From: an uncultured Lentisphaeraceae bacterium | GTDB taxonomy: Bacteria > Verrucomicrobiota > Kiritimatiellia > RFP12 > DVOR01 | Direction: 5' to 3' | Length of the DNA stretch: 55,280 nucleotides | Assembly: GCA_949289005.1 (NCBI GenBank) | Contig: CASEMQ010000052.1 | Coordinates: 1 to 55,280 of the forward strand | In this document: one piece after another, positions 1 through 8,675 of the stretch | Numbering within the stretch: position 1 is the stretch's first letter | How the letters are laid out: the number at the start of each line of letters is the position of its first letter | Program-made: the position numbers and the translations under genes | Notes under the pieces: generated by a model | Seen by the model: the letters and a program-made list of their open reading frames with translations, nothing else | Told to the model about the DNA's origin: nothing | Databases searched by the model: none

Positions 1-216
1 AGCCCGCGGCCGGCGGTCGAGCAACGCGGCCACCCCCAGCGCCGCCAGGGCCATGTGCACGCACAGCCCCGTCACCAGCCCCGCCGTCACCGCCAGCCCC
101 GCCCAGGCGCCGAAGGCCGCCGCCTGCGCCAGCACAAAGCAATTGTCCGGCCCGGGCGCCACCGCCACCGCCAGGCAGGTGCCCACGTAGAGCGTCAACC
201 GCCGCGCGTCAGTCAC
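1..216 (-). CDS. LysE/RhtB-family amino acid exporter, N-terminal part (cut by window edge)
   Basis: The minus strand starts with GTG at 216 and stays open to base 1, giving 72 codons of a longer gene. The N-terminus carries a first membrane helix and the motif APGPDNCFVL, typical of the LysE/RhtB inner-membrane exporter family, which exports amino acids or related small molecules. The start overlaps the end of maf by 8 bp (209-216), so the two genes are probably co-transcribed and translationally coupled. The substrate cannot be inferred because the rest of the gene lies outside the window. Confidence 0.72.
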   Translation of the reverse strand, partial: MTDARRLTLYVGTCLAVAVAPGPDNCFVLAQAAAFGAWAGLAVTAGLVTGLCVHMALAALGVAALLDRRPRA

Positions 217-805
217 GCGACTCCCCGCCCGGCGCCCAGAGGCCATGCGCCATCAGCCAATCGCGCACCACGCCGCGCGGCAGGCCCATCGCGTTCGAGT
301 GCGCCCCCACGCGCCCGGCGATGAGCCAATGCCCCAGCGCGTTCACGTCGTAGGCGCCCGCGCGATCCAGGGGGCGCACCCGCCGCAGATAGGCCTCCAC
401 CACCTCCGGCCCGTAATCCTTGAATTGCAGTCCCGTCGCCTCGATGCGGATCGAGGGCTCCGCCGCCCCCGGCAACAGCAAGGCCACCCCCGTGAAGACT
501 GTCTGCGCCCGCCCCGCGTAGGCCAGCAGCCATGCCCGGGCCTGCGCCTCGTCCGCCGGCTTGCCCAGCACCTTCCCTTGGAAGCTGACCACCGTGTCGG
601 CGGCGATGATGGCCGCGTGCCGGTGGTGCGCCTGCGCCGCCAATGCCTTGTGCCGCGCGTTCGTCCCCACCGTCGCCACCGGGTCGTCCGCATGGAAGAC
701 CTCCACGCATGCCGGCACCGACACCACGAAGGCCACCCCCATTTCCTTGAGGATCGCCCGCCGCCTCGGGCTCCCCGAGGCCAACACAATCGCCACGCGC
801 TGCAT
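209..805 (-). CDS. maf: Maf-family nucleotide pyrophosphatase
   Basis: 198 aa, the usual Maf length. The N-terminal LASGSPRRRAIL is the Maf phosphate-binding signature, and IIAADTVVSFQGKVLGKP is the central conserved block with the catalytic Asp. Family members hydrolyse non-canonical or canonical NTPs (dTTP/UTP or m7GTP) to the monophosphate, acting in house-cleaning or cell-division control. The ATG at 805 is chosen over upstream in-frame starts because the protein begins directly with the conserved block and a GGGAGG lies just before it. A -10-like box lies only 10 nt upstream of the ATG, so that GGGAGG may not be transcribed. The gene overlaps the downstream exporter gene. Confidence 0.88.
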   Translation of the reverse strand: MQRVAIVLASGSPRRRAILKEMGVAFVVSVPACVEVFHADDPVATVGTNARHKALAAQAHHRHAAIIAADTVVSFQGKVLGKPADEAQARAWLLAYAGRAQTVFTGVALLLPGAAEPSIRIEATGLQFKDYGPEVVEAYLRRVRPLDRAGAYDVNALGHWLIAGRVGAHSNAMGLPRGVVRDWLMAHGLWAPGGESRD

Positions 806-815
806 AATGCCTCCC

Positions 816-821
816 AGTATA
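816..821 (-). promoter_or_regulatory. Extended -10 box for maf
   Basis: On the minus strand TATACT is preceded by TGTGG, an extended -10 element. Its end is 10 nt from the maf ATG (805), which predicts a leader of only 3-4 nt. No good -35 was found. Confidence 0.5.
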
Positions 822-1000
822 CCACACGCCCGCCCCCCGCGCGGCGCACGCGTGCCCGGGGAAATCGCCACACGCATCGAGCCGCAAAGACACCTTGCCA
901 AGTGGATGGCATGAAGTGAACGATGCCGCGGCCGCCACCTGCGTAACGATGTCCTTTTGTCCCGAGGCATTGTTTTCCCGGGCGTGCTTGACAGGTGGGC

Positions 1001-1006
1001 TATAAT
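1001..1006 (+). promoter_or_regulatory. Perfect TATAAT 7 nt before a start codon
   Basis: TATAAT preceded by GGGC. The next ATG in the MATE frame is at 1014, so transcription should begin at or one base before the start codon (leaderless mRNA). The same TATAAT-N7-ATG arrangement is seen at aroA and hemL in this window. Confidence 0.6.
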
Positions 1007-1013
1007 GTTGGGC

Positions 1014-2369
1014 ATGACTGGGCAGACGGCGGAACATTTGCGGCGATTGCGGGAGGCCCCCGTTCGGGGGCTGATTGTGCGTTTGGCCGTGCCGACCATT
1101 GCGAGCATGTTGATCACGGCCTTTTACAATGTGGTGGACGCGTGGTTCGTGGGGATGCTGGATACGCAGAGCGTGGCGGCGGTGGGGATCGCCTTCCCGG
1201 CGATGGCGGTGATCCAGGCGGTGGGGTTCTTCTTTGGGCATGGGTCGGGCAATACAATGGCGCGGATGATGGGGGCGCGGGATCGTCACGGCGCGCGGCG
1301 GATGGCGGCGGTGGGGGTGGTCTGCTCGGCGCTGTGCGGCTGCCTGATCGCCGCGGGCGGGGTGGTTTGTCTGAGGCCGCTGGCGTTGGCGATGGGCTCG
1401 ACGGAGACGATTTTGCCCTATGCGGAGGACTATCTGGAGGTGACGTTGCTGGGTGCGCCGGCGATGTGCGCGGCGCTGACGCTGAACAATCAACTGCGCT
1501 TTCAGGGGATGGCGGCGTTGGCGATGGCGGGGATCGTCTCGGGGGCGGTGTTGAATTGCGTGCTCGACCCGCTCTTCATCTTCGGTCTGGGGTGGGGGGT
1601 GCGCGGCGCGGCGGCGGCCACGGTGGCAAGCCAGGCGGTGAGCCTGGGGGTGCTGTGGCACCTGAACCGGCGACATGGCGTGGTGCCGGTGCGGTTGCGG
1701 GCGTTCGCGCCGACGCGGGCGGCGTTGGGCGAGGTGGTGCGCGGCGGCGCGCCCTCGCTCTTCCGGCAGGGGCTGGCCTGCCTGGCGACGGCGGCGCTCA
1801 ACCACGCGGCGGGGGCGTATGGGGACGCGGCCATCGCGGCAATGAGCATCGTGACGCGTATCGCGATGTTTCTGGGCGCGGCCTTGGTGGGGTTTGGGCA
1901 GGGCTTCCAGCCGGTGTGCGCCTTTGCCTATGGCGCGCGGCAGTGGCGGCGGGTCTACGAGGGGTTCGCCTTCCTGTCGGGCGCGGGCGGGGTCTTCCTG
2001 GCGGCGGTGGCGGCAATCGGGTGGGTGTGGGCGCCCGAGGTGGTGGGCGCGTTCCGGGCGGACGACCCGGCGGTGCGGGCCATCGGCGGCTCGGCGCTGC
2101 GTTGGCAGTTGGCGACGCTGGTGCTGTCGGCCTGGATTGTGCCGTGCAACATGATGATGCAGGCGATTCGCAAGCCGGTGCGGGCCTCGGTGCTGGCGGC
2201 CTCGCGGCAGGGGCTCTTCTTCATCCCGGCGGTCGCGCTTTTGCCGTGCTTCTGGGGGCTGACGGGGGTGCAGGTGAGCCAATCGGTGGCCGATGTGCTG
2301 GCGGCGCTCCTGGCCTTGCCGCTGACGGTGCCGACCTTGCGCGCGTTGCGGCAGGACAGGCCCGCGTGA
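1014..2369 (+). CDS. MATE-family multidrug/cation antiporter
   Basis: 451 aa from the ATG at 1014. About 12 hydrophobic segments are arranged as two homologous halves. The first, TIASMLITAFYNVVDAWFVG, is the MATE first-helix signature. MATE proteins are inner-membrane Na+- or H+-coupled exporters of drugs and cationic metabolites. Earlier in-frame starts (957 and 1005) lie upstream of, or inside, the TATAAT box at 1001-1006, so 1014 is preferred. The MFS gene follows 19 nt after the stop with its own ribosome-binding site, which suggests a two-transporter operon. The substrate is unknown. Confidence 0.88.
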   Translation: MTGQTAEHLRRLREAPVRGLIVRLAVPTIASMLITAFYNVVDAWFVGMLDTQSVAAVGIAFPAMAVIQAVGFFFGHGSGNTMARMMGARDRHGARRMAAVGVVCSALCGCLIAAGGVVCLRPLALAMGSTETILPYAEDYLEVTLLGAPAMCAALTLNNQLRFQGMAALAMAGIVSGAVLNCVLDPLFIFGLGWGVRGAAAATVASQAVSLGVLWHLNRRHGVVPVRLRAFAPTRAALGEVVRGGAPSLFRQGLACLATAALNHAAGAYGDAAIAAMSIVTRIAMFLGAALVGFGQGFQPVCAFAYGARQWRRVYEGFAFLSGAGGVFLAAVAAIGWVWAPEVVGAFRADDPAVRAIGGSALRWQLATLVLSAWIVPCNMMMQAIRKPVRASVLAASRQGLFFIPAVALLPCFWGLTGVQVSQSVADVLAALLALPLTVPTLRALRQDRPA

Positions 2370-2388
2370 GCGGAAGGAGCGCGACCTG

Positions 2389-3552
2389 ATGCGTGGCGAT
2401 CGCAGGCGAGACTTCAATCTGTTGTTGGGGGCGACCTTGTTTTACCTGGCCGGCCCGCAGTTGCTGATGCCGTTGATCGTGGGTTTCGCGGGCTCGCTGG
2501 GCGCCGGCGAGGTGCTGATGGGGCTGGCGGGCGGCGTGATGAACATCGTCGCCCTGCTCTGCCGCCCCTTCGCGGGGAACCTGGCCGACCGGGTGAGCAA
2601 GCGCACGCTGACGTTGGCGGGCACGGGGGTGATGACGGTGGCGGCCGCGGCGTGCGTCGTGGCCACGGCGCCGTGGATGGTGGTGGCGGCGCGCGTGCTG
2701 CACGGCATCGGCTTCGCGGTCTGCTCGGTGTGTCTCTCCACGTGGCTGGCGGATTTGCTCCCGCGCAACCGCATGGCCTCGGGGATGGGGCTCTATGGCA
2801 CGATGACGGCGCTGGGGATGGCCATCGGCCCCGCACTCGGCGTCTATCTTTACCAATGGGTGGGCTATCGCTGGGCCTTTGCCGCGGGGGCGGCGTTGAC
2901 GGCGGTGGTGCCGGCCTTGACCGCGCGCGTGAAAAGCGTGGGCGCGCCGCGCGGCGTGCCTATGCCCGACCCGGCCGCCCACGGCCTGCACATTCGCCTC
3001 TTGGAACCGCGGGTGGTGCCCGTGGCGCTGATCATGATGCTCTTCACGTTGCCTTTCACCGCCACGCAGGCCTTCTTGGTGACGCTGACTGAGGCGCAAC
3101 GGTTGGACGTGCCGGTGGGGCTTTTCTTCCCGATCTACGCCGGGGTGCTCTTGTTGGTGCGCTTCTTCCTGCGACGTCTCTTCGACCGGCTCTCCTTCCG
3201 TGTCTTCATGGCGTGCGGGCTGGTGTGCCTGGCGTGCGCGATGTGCGCGCTGGCGGCCATGCACGGCTGGCCGCTGATGGTGGTGGGCGCGTTGGGGCTG
3301 ACGGGCAGTTACGGCGTGATGTGCACCGTCTGCCAGGCCACTGCCATGCTTTTGGCGCGTCCCGGCGGGCGCGCGCTCGCCAACGGCACCTTCTACGTGG
3401 GCATCGATTTGGGCATGGCCTTGGGGCCGCTCTGCGGCGGCTTCCTTTTTGGCCACGCCCCGCTTGGCTGGTTCTTCCCGGCCTTCCTCTTGGCCATCCC
3501 CGCCATTCTCGCGATTTATGCCTGGGGGAGGCGCGGGCTGGCTCACCTGTAG
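2389..3552 (+). CDS. Major facilitator superfamily transporter
   Basis: 387 aa with about 12 transmembrane segments. The loop between helices 2 and 3 reads RPFAGNLADRVSKR, matching the G-x-L-aD-r-x-g-r-k/r signature of MFS permeases. A further conserved stretch, SGMGLYGTMTALGMAIGPALG, is typical of the drug-efflux (DHA1-like) branch. A GGAAGGAG ribosome-binding site precedes the ATG. It follows the MATE gene on the same strand and probably shares its transcript. The 3' end overlaps the convergent SGNH hydrolase gene by 10 bp. The substrate cannot be told from sequence; multidrug or sugar efflux are the usual roles. Confidence 0.87.
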   Translation: MRGDRRRDFNLLLGATLFYLAGPQLLMPLIVGFAGSLGAGEVLMGLAGGVMNIVALLCRPFAGNLADRVSKRTLTLAGTGVMTVAAAACVVATAPWMVVAARVLHGIGFAVCSVCLSTWLADLLPRNRMASGMGLYGTMTALGMAIGPALGVYLYQWVGYRWAFAAGAALTAVVPALTARVKSVGAPRGVPMPDPAAHGLHIRLLEPRVVPVALIMMLFTLPFTATQAFLVTLTEAQRLDVPVGLFFPIYAGVLLLVRFFLRRLFDRLSFRVFMACGLVCLACAMCALAAMHGWPLMVVGALGLTGSYGVMCTVCQATAMLLARPGGRALANGTFYVGIDLGMALGPLCGGFLFGHAPLGWFFPAFLLAIPAILAIYAWGRRGLAHL

Positions 3553-4286
3553 TCGTTCATGAAATCGCGGGCGATGGCGGCGGCCCAGAGGCGGTGCCCC
3601 TCTTTGTTGGGATGGAGCTGGTCGGGCAAAAGCGCCTTGTTGATGGTGTCGTTGTCCGGCAACAGGTAATAGGGGCCCACGTCGCGGAGATAGACGTGCC
3701 GCTCGTCCGCCAACCCGGGCAGGCGGGCATTGACGGCATTGTTGACCTGGCGGCGCTTGGCCTGGCTGTTGAGGTCGCGCGGGAAAATCTTCAGCAAGGT
3801 GATTTTGGCCTCGGGGCATTGCTCGCGCAGATACCGCACGATGGCCGTGATGCCGGCAAAAATGGCCTCGGGCGAGTCGCTGCCGGAATTGTTCGTGCCA
3901 ATCATGAGCATGATGCGCTTGGGGGCCACCGTCTTCCAATCGATCCGCGCGATGCGCCAGAGCACATGTTGCGTGCGATCGCCGCTGAAACCAAGATTGA
4001 GCACCTCGCCAAAATACTGCTTCTGCAATTCCGGCGCGACGACGTCCCAGTTGTGCGTGATGGAGTCGCCGATGAAAACCGTCTCGTGCGGCTTCTTCGC
4101 CTGCGCCTCCTTCTGCTCCAACCGTTGCTTCCACCAGCCGGTGTTCAGACGCTCGGCAGGTGTGGTCGCGGCGCAGGCAGGCACCGTTTCGGCCGCATTG
4201 GTCGCCGAGACGGAGACGCACGCCGGCCCGATGGCCATCAAGCAGGCCGCGCAAGCGGCCAAAAACGCAAAACGAATCGCTTTCAT
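3543..4286 (-). CDS. Secreted SGNH/GDSL-family hydrolase (PAF-acetylhydrolase-like)
   Basis: 247 aa. The first ~30 residues form a signal peptide (basic MKAIR, hydrophobic core, Ala-rich end), so the enzyme is probably periplasmic or secreted. The SGNH blocks are present: FIGDSITHNW (nucleophile Ser), a Gly in NLGFSGDRTQ, GTNNSGSD (Asn) and DQLHPNKEG (Asp and His of the triad). The overall pattern matches the platelet-activating-factor acetylhydrolase-like branch, often linked to deacetylation of carbohydrates. The start at 4286 is favoured by an AAGGA box 7 nt upstream. It is expressed alone, convergent with the MFS gene. The natural substrate is unknown. Confidence 0.85.
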   Translation of the reverse strand: MKAIRFAFLAACAACLMAIGPACVSVSATNAAETVPACAATTPAERLNTGWWKQRLEQKEAQAKKPHETVFIGDSITHNWDVVAPELQKQYFGEVLNLGFSGDRTQHVLWRIARIDWKTVAPKRIMLMIGTNNSGSDSPEAIFAGITAIVRYLREQCPEAKITLLKIFPRDLNSQAKRRQVNNAVNARLPGLADERHVYLRDVGPYYLLPDNDTINKALLPDQLHPNKEGHRLWAAAIARDFMNDYR

Positions 4287-4308
4287 GTCATGTTCCTTTC
4301 CGCCCAAC

Positions 4309-4338
4309 AGTGTACGCCCCGCCCCTCACGAAAAGCAA
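4309..4338 (-). promoter_or_regulatory. Promoter of the SGNH hydrolase gene
   Basis: Minus strand: TTGCTT (4333-4338), 18-nt spacer, TACACT (4309-4314), about 22 nt upstream of the ATG at 4286. The rest of 4287-4439 shows no further feature. Confidence 0.5.
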
Positions 4339-4439
4339 CCCCGCGCATTGCCCTCCTCGCCCCTGCGCACAACGCAACGCACGCGCCTTCCTGTCCTTCC
4401 CCCTTGGCGCGTGCAAACTTAGCCCTCGCTAAAAATGGC

Positions 4440-4469
4440 TTGCCTTCCGGCCTTAGTCTATGCTATCTT
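4440..4469 (+). promoter_or_regulatory. Promoter of feoAB
   Basis: TTGCCT (4440-4445), 18-nt spacer ending in TATGC, TATCTT (4464-4469). It leaves a leader of about 50 nt before feoA. No convincing Fur box was recognised. Confidence 0.5.
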
Positions 4470-4527
4470 TAAGGCGTTCACGGGGAGGTTTCGCCGCGTG
4501 GGCGTGCCACTGGAAAAGGAGTCCGAG

Positions 4528-4758
4528 ATGGGCATCATGGACATGAAGGTCGGCGACAAAGCCGAGATCACAGGCTACACGGTGACGCAGGCGGGTTACC
4601 GCGCCAAGTTGTTGGCGTTGGGGCTGACGCGCGGCGCGGAGATTCAGTTGGTGGGCGTGGCGCCGTTGGGCGACCCGATGCGCCTGCGTGTTCGCGGCTT
4701 CGAACTTTCCTTGCGCAAATCCGAGGCCACGGCCCTTCAACTTCGGGTCGCGCGATGA
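4528..4758 (+). CDS. feoA: FeoA, ferrous iron transport accessory protein (SH3-like)
   Basis: 76 aa. A small SH3-like FeoA domain: the segment GYRAKLLALGLTRGAEIQLV is the conserved core, followed by a beta strand reading MRLRVRGFELSLRKSEA. FeoA is a cytosolic partner that modulates the FeoB Fe2+ permease. The ATG at 4528 is preferred to in-frame starts further upstream because AAGGAG lies 6 nt before it and the protein then has the family length. The stop overlaps the feoB start as ATGA (4755-4758), indicating translational coupling. Confidence 0.9.
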   Translation: MGIMDMKVGDKAEITGYTVTQAGYRAKLLALGLTRGAEIQLVGVAPLGDPMRLRVRGFELSLRKSEATALQLRVAR

Positions 4759-7013
4759 GCGTGCCGCGCCAGGGGCTGACCCTTGCGTTGGTGGGCAACC
4801 CGAACACTGGCAAATCGACCTTTTTCAACGCGTGGACCGGCCTGCGCCAGGTGACGGGCAACTGGCCGGGCGTGACGGTGGAGAAGCACTTGGGGCAGAC
4901 GATGCTCCGCGATGGCACGCCGGCGACAATCGTCGATCTCCCGGGCATCTATTCGTTGTTGGCCGTCTCGGAGGACGAGCGCGTGGCGTCGGATTACGCG
5001 CGCGGCCCCGAGCCGGATCTTTTGGTGAATGTGGTGGATGCGGTCAATCTCGAGCGCAACCTTTATCTGACGCTGGCCTTGATGGAGCTGGGCAAGCCGA
5101 TGGTGGTGGTGCTGACGATGACGGACATCCTCAAGCGCCAAGGCTTTGCGCTGGACGTCGGTGCGTTGTCGCGCCGGTTGGGCGTGCCGGTGGTGACGGG
5201 CGACGTGCAGCGGCGCGCGGCGCGCACCGCGCTGGACCATGCCATCCACGATGCGCTTGCCACGCGCCGGCGACCCCTCCACGCCACCTATCCGCAGCCG
5301 GTGCTGGACGCGTTGGCCGCGCTTCGTCGCGCGGACGAGCCGGGCTTTATGGCCATCCATCGCTTGGAGGGCGTTTTGCCGGGCGGCGAGGCGCAGATCG
5401 CGGCCTTCGAGCGGGCGCAAGGCATCACGCCGGACGTGCTTATTGCCGACGCGCGCTACAACGCCATCGCGGCGGCGGTGGCGGGTGTGCGCCGCGAGAC
5501 GGGGCGCATCCACGCCGAGTTTGGGCGCGCGCTCGACCGGTTGGTGCTGAATCGCTGGCTGGGCATCCCGATTTTCCTGGCGGTGATGTATCTGCTCTTT
5601 TGGTTCACGCAGGTGGTGGGCGGGTGCTTCATCGACTTTTTCGATGGTTTGGGCGACGCGCTGTTCGTCACGGGGCTGGGCAACCTGCTGACGCTGTGCG
5701 GCGCGCCGGGGTGGCTCACCACCGTGTTGGCGGGCGGTTTGGGCGTGGGCATCCAGACGGTGCTCACCTTCATCCCGCCGGTCTTCTTCATCTTCCTGGG
5801 GCTCTCCGTCTTGGAGGATTCGGGTTATCTGGCGCGCGCGGCCTACGTGATGGATCGCTTCATGCGGTTGTTGGGGTTGCCGGGGAGCGCCTTTGTGCCG
5901 ATGTTGGTGGGCTTTGGGTGCACGGTGCCTGCGGTGATGGCCACGCGCACGTTGCCCAACCGCCGCGATCGCCTCCTTACCATCTTCATGATCCCCTTCA
6001 TGAGTTGCAGCGCCCGTCTGCCGGTCTACGCGCTCTTCGGCGCGGCCTTCTTTGGCGCGGCCTCGGGCAACATGGTCTTCGCCATTTATGTGGCGGGGAT
6101 CGCGCTGGCGGTGCTCACGGGGGTGCTCCTCAAACACACGCTCTTCACGGGGGAGCCCTCGCCGTTCATCCTGGAGCTGCCGCTTTATCACTTGCCCTCG
6201 CCGGGGGCGGTCTTCAAACAGGCGTGGGAACGGTTGCGACACTTCCTCTTCCGCGCGGGTAAGGTCATGGCGCTGATGGTGCTGGTGCTGAGCGTCTGCG
6301 ACCGGATCGTCGTGCCCTCGCCCTTCTCCAAGGGAAATGCCTCCGTCGTTGAGGTGGCCGGGCGCGCGCTCGCGCCCGTTTTTGCGCCCATGGGCGTCAG
6401 CCGCGACAACTGGCAGGGCTCCGTGGCGCTCATTGTCGGCCTCTTCGCCAAGGAGCAGGTCATCGCCTCCCTTACCACGCTCTACGCCATCGAGCAAGGC
6501 GGTGCGGACGCGGTCATGGACCCCGCCGGGCCGCCCGTTGCCTGGCACGGCGCGCGCGAGGCGCTCGCACATGGGATTGCCGATGCCTGCCGCTCGATCC
6601 CCGAGGCCTTCGCCGGGCTCTTCGGCACCCTGCGCGATCCCCTAGGCATGGAAGATTTGGAGACGGCCTACGGCGCGGCGGCTTCCGAGGAGGATGCCAC
6701 GCTCATGCGCACCCTCACCGCGAAGTTCCGCGACAGCAAGGCGCGCGCCTTCGCCTACCTGCTCTTCGTGCTGCTTTACGTGCCGTGCCTGGCCGCGATG
6801 GCCACCGTCATCCGCGAGATCGGTTGGGGCTACGCCTCCATCCTCTTCGCCTACCTCACCCTGCTTGGCTGGTGCGCGGCGACGCTCTTCTATCAGCTCG
6901 CCGCCGGCCACCAAACCCTCTGGGTCGTGGTGCCGTGCGCCATCCTGGCCGCCATCGTGGCCGGCTTCCGGATCCTTGGCAAACGCCTCCACAAAATCCC
7001 GCTCGTCCACTGA
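4755..7013 (+). CDS. feoB: FeoB, ferrous iron permease with G-protein domain
   Basis: 752 aa, the usual FeoB size. The N-terminal G domain has G1 GNPNTGKST (about residues 14-22), G2 in NWPGVTVEKHLG and G3 DLPGIYSL. Residues ~270 onward form the polytopic permease, with conserved segments such as EDSGYLARAAYVMDR and FGCTVPAVMATRT, followed by two Gate-like domains. It imports Fe2+ across the inner membrane and is typical of anaerobic or low-oxygen bacteria. It overlaps feoA by 4 bp and no separate FeoC is seen. The gene ends 9 bp from the convergent TlpA-like gene, and no terminator hairpin is obvious between them. Confidence 0.96.
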   Translation: MSVPRQGLTLALVGNPNTGKSTFFNAWTGLRQVTGNWPGVTVEKHLGQTMLRDGTPATIVDLPGIYSLLAVSEDERVASDYARGPEPDLLVNVVDAVNLERNLYLTLALMELGKPMVVVLTMTDILKRQGFALDVGALSRRLGVPVVTGDVQRRAARTALDHAIHDALATRRRPLHATYPQPVLDALAALRRADEPGFMAIHRLEGVLPGGEAQIAAFERAQGITPDVLIADARYNAIAAAVAGVRRETGRIHAEFGRALDRLVLNRWLGIPIFLAVMYLLFWFTQVVGGCFIDFFDGLGDALFVTGLGNLLTLCGAPGWLTTVLAGGLGVGIQTVLTFIPPVFFIFLGLSVLEDSGYLARAAYVMDRFMRLLGLPGSAFVPMLVGFGCTVPAVMATRTLPNRRDRLLTIFMIPFMSCSARLPVYALFGAAFFGAASGNMVFAIYVAGIALAVLTGVLLKHTLFTGEPSPFILELPLYHLPSPGAVFKQAWERLRHFLFRAGKVMALMVLVLSVCDRIVVPSPFSKGNASVVEVAGRALAPVFAPMGVSRDNWQGSVALIVGLFAKEQVIASLTTLYAIEQGGADAVMDPAGPPVAWHGAREALAHGIADACRSIPEAFAGLFGTLRDPLGMEDLETAYGAAASEEDATLMRTLTAKFRDSKARAFAYLLFVLLYVPCLAAMATVIREIGWGYASILFAYLTLLGWCAATLFYQLAAGHQTLWVVVPCAILAAIVAGFRILGKRLHKIPLVH

Positions 7014-7022
7014 GCGCCCGGG

Positions 7023-8663
7023 TCAGCGGGCGGGGAGCGCCGGGAGGCGGTGGAGGAATTGGCGGAGACGGCAGGCGGTGGGCGAGGCGAGGCAGGCGCG
7101 TTGGCGCAGCGCGGCGGCGCGGGAGGGGTCGCCGGCACGCGCGGCATCCTCGGCGGCAACGTTGAACCACGCCTGCGCGTAGGCAGGGTCGTCGCGGTCG
7201 TTCAGTTCGCCCAGGCGCTCGGCGAGGTCGGATTGTTCGGCGGCGGCCTCGAGGGCGAGTTCCGGCCAGGCGTCGATGACCTTGCGGAGCATCTCCAGCG
7301 CGCCGGCATCGTCCCGGAAACGTGCGCGAAGGGCGCGGACACGGGCAAGGCCGGCGGGGACATCCTTGGCGCGCCAGGCCTCGCTGAGGAAATGGGGCAT
7401 GAGCAGCGCGCCCCAGCCGCGGGGCAGCGGGCGGACGGCCTCGACCTCAGCCAGCGCCTTCGCGCGATCCGCGGGGGCCGTGGCCTTGACGAGGCGGCCG
7501 AAGGCGGCTGAGAGCGCCTCCGTGCGGGCGGCCTCATCGGCGACGGCGGCGCGGACGGACTCGGGGTCGGCGGGGGGATTTTTGGCGCGGAGTGTGGCGG
7601 GAAGGGTTTCGAGCGGGCCTTTCCAGAGCAGACGCCCGCCACGGAAGTAGGCGACGTAGGGTGGGTTGTGGCGGTCGGAGACGCCGAAGAGGGCGGCGTC
7701 CACCTCCTTGGCGAAGGCAAGGGGCGCCTTGCGCCAGGCGAGCGGGGCGAGGAGACTTTCGAGGTGCGGGCGAGCCGTCTCGGGGGCGAGGGTGAGGGTG
7801 CGGTGGGGATAGGGCAGGGTTTTGGCAACGCATCGCTCGGGAAGCATGGCGAGCGTGGCCCAAGTGAGTTTGGCGATCCAGAAGGGGTTGGGCCAGTAGG
7901 CGACGAGGGTCGGCACATCGTCCGCCGGGAGCGGGCCGACGAGCGCGGCGTAGGGGGCGGCGTCGCCCTCGGACGTGGTGCGCGCGGCGGCCGGCGCGGC
8001 GTAGGGCGGAAGCGGCGGCGTGTCCCAATCGGCGGCGGTCTCCCGACAGTCCGCGGGCAGGCCGGGGAGGCTGCGGAGTGCTTGGCGCTGGAGGTCGGCG
8101 GCGGCCGCCCAATCACCCTTCGCGGCGGCGGCATCGGCACGTGCCTCAAGGTCGCGGACGGCGGCCAAGGGGTCGGGCTTGGGCGCGGCGCGTTCGGGGC
8201 GGCCGTCGCGGAGGGCGCGGAGTCGCTCGGCGGTGAGTTTGGCGGGGTGGCCCTGCCAGACGACTTCGCCGTCGCGCACGGCGATGGCGTGGGGGATGCC
8301 CTTGATGCCGAGGGCTTTGGGGAGGGCGCCCGCGCGGTCGACGGCGATGGCGTAGGTGGGGGGCGTGGGCTGTTTGGCGAGAAAGTCGAGGATTTCCGCA
8401 TCGGTGCCTTGGTCCCAGACGTTCACGCCGACGAAGCGCACACGTTCGTCGCGCAATTCACGGTGGAGCGACTCAAGGTGGGGCATGGCGCGGACGCACG
8501 GGCCGCACCACCGCGCCCAACATTCCAGCACGGTGAGCCCCTCGGGCCAGGCGGAGGGGCGCTCGCCACGCAAGAAGTCGGCCGGCAACACCGTGACGGG
8601 CAGCGGCGCGGCACGAAGGGCAACGGCGACAAACACGGCAAGCAGGGCAACGATGCGGCGCAT
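7023..8663 (-). CDS. Secreted thioredoxin-fold protein (TlpA-like) with long C-terminal extension
   Basis: 546 aa. A signal peptide (residues 1-19, ending LRAAP) is followed by a thioredoxin/TlpA domain at ~25-155 with the redox motif WCGPC in ECWARWCGPCVRAMPHLE and a cis-Pro loop in KGIPHAIAV. Residues ~170-546 are an Ala/Arg-rich, mostly helical region without a recognised domain, probably tetratricopeptide-like. TlpA-type proteins reduce or rearrange disulfides outside the cytoplasm. It starts 12 nt after the MATE gene on the same strand, so the two are probably one transcript. The long C-terminal part is unusual for TlpA proteins (~180 aa). Its function there is unknown. Confidence 0.78.
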   Translation of the reverse strand: MRRIVALLAVFVAVALRAAPLPVTVLPADFLRGERPSAWPEGLTVLECWARWCGPCVRAMPHLESLHRELRDERVRFVGVNVWDQGTDAEILDFLAKQPTPPTYAIAVDRAGALPKALGIKGIPHAIAVRDGEVVWQGHPAKLTAERLRALRDGRPERAAPKPDPLAAVRDLEARADAAAAKGDWAAAADLQRQALRSLPGLPADCRETAADWDTPPLPPYAAPAAARTTSEGDAAPYAALVGPLPADDVPTLVAYWPNPFWIAKLTWATLAMLPERCVAKTLPYPHRTLTLAPETARPHLESLLAPLAWRKAPLAFAKEVDAALFGVSDRHNPPYVAYFRGGRLLWKGPLETLPATLRAKNPPADPESVRAAVADEAARTEALSAAFGRLVKATAPADRAKALAEVEAVRPLPRGWGALLMPHFLSEAWRAKDVPAGLARVRALRARFRDDAGALEMLRKVIDAWPELALEAAAEQSDLAERLGELNDRDDPAYAQAWFNVAAEDAARAGDPSRAAALRQRACLASPTACRLRQFLHRLPALPAR

Positions 8664-8675
8664 GGCAGGCTCCGT

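Noticed and set aside
988..1006. TTGACA at 988-993 with TATAAT at 1001-1006
   Set aside because: The spacer is only 7 nt, so the two cannot form one sigma-70 promoter; only the -10 box is kept.
213..2417. Very long open frame (734 codons) on the minus strand
   Set aside because: Antisense shadow of maf and the MATE gene, with Arg/Pro/His-rich composition caused by high GC. The same applies to several other long antisense frames (2221-4254, 4737-6572, 41392-44409, 49032-51218).
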